5,357 nucleotides of DNA from positions 1 through 5,357 of the forward strand of contig JAOQAL010000511.1 of assembly GCA_025963615.1 (NCBI GenBank), given 5' to 3'. Below, piece by piece: positions 5,292-5,357 of the stretch. Each line of letters begins with the position of its first letter. The first letter of the stretch is position 1. A program made the position numbers and the translations under genes. The stretch comes from Chitinophagaceae bacterium (GTDB lineage Bacteria; Bacteroidota; Bacteroidia; Chitinophagales; Chitinophagaceae). The notes under the pieces are model-generated. The model worked only from the letters and a program-made list of their open reading frames with translations, made no database searches and was not told the origin of the DNA.

Positions 5292-5357
5292 GCCGGTATT
5301 AAAAGGAGTATGCTGAACATCTCCCGGTTAAGAACCGGCCATCGATGTCAGAATTTC
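5292..5357 (-). pseudogene. Upstream part of the T9SS gene with in-frame TAA
   Basis: The frame of the T9SS protein continues upstream of the GTG as PGDVQHTPFNTG, meets TAA at 5328-5330, then continues EILTSMAGS to the window edge without a frameshift. The run DVQHTPFNTGVAAIAYDSR is continuous and protein-like across the GTG. The stop therefore appears to interrupt a longer gene whose signal peptide lies outside the window. Only nine codons are visible beyond the stop, so the case rests on limited sequence. Confidence 0.55.

Noticed and set aside
3931..5357. Stop-codon reassignment (TAA or TGA read as an amino acid)
   Set aside because: obg and the S46 peptidase are long and have no internal TAA or TGA, the T9SS sorting domain ends properly at TAA, and two different stop codons interrupt the dead gene. 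Decay is simpler.

Overview
The window looks like a chromosomal piece from a member of the Bacteroidota, most likely the Chitinophagaceae or relatives. The evidence is a protein with a type IX secretion (T9SS) C-terminal sorting domain, an S46 dipeptidyl-peptidase (a family common in this phylum), Bacteroidota-type -7 promoter boxes (TAnnTTTG) in front of two genes, A-rich leaders without Shine-Dalgarno sequences, and a moderate-to-low GC content. No plasmid, phage, IS, CRISPR or RNA gene was recognised.

Layout, left to right. At 1-170 the minus strand carries an open frame that runs off the left edge; its composition looks coding but I cannot name it. At 180-505 there is a gene-free stretch with two copies of a GC-rich hairpin repeat (shared 14-mer) and a hairpin just past the peptidase stop. 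At 506-2674 (minus) lies an intact secreted S46 peptidase of the DPP7 type, with its own promoter. At 2707-2843 lies an array of degenerate 7-bp repeats. At 2871-3872 (minus) lies the essential GTPase Obg, which starts at TTG and has its own promoter box. At 3931-4272 (plus) is a dead gene: a small lipoprotein-like reading frame, resembling the DUF6970 family, kept in one frame over 113 codons but cut by four in-frame stops. At 4276-4309 is a strong intrinsic terminator. At 4332-5357 (minus) is the 3' part of a T9SS-exported surface or secreted protein, whose frame continues upstream past an in-frame TAA to the right edge.

How the genes relate: obg is the housekeeping anchor. The S46 peptidase lies downstream of it on the same strand, but a 196-bp gap, a repeat array and a separate promoter argue for independent expression. 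The peptidase would act in the periplasm on peptides, giving dipeptides for uptake. The T9SS protein and the dead lipoprotein gene converge on a shared terminator region.

The main surprises are the nonsense-riddled gene at 3931-4272, which ordinary ORF calling would miss, the in-frame stop in the T9SS gene only about 1 kb away, and the heptad repeat array at the peptidase promoter. I do not see a clearly new multi-gene system in this window.
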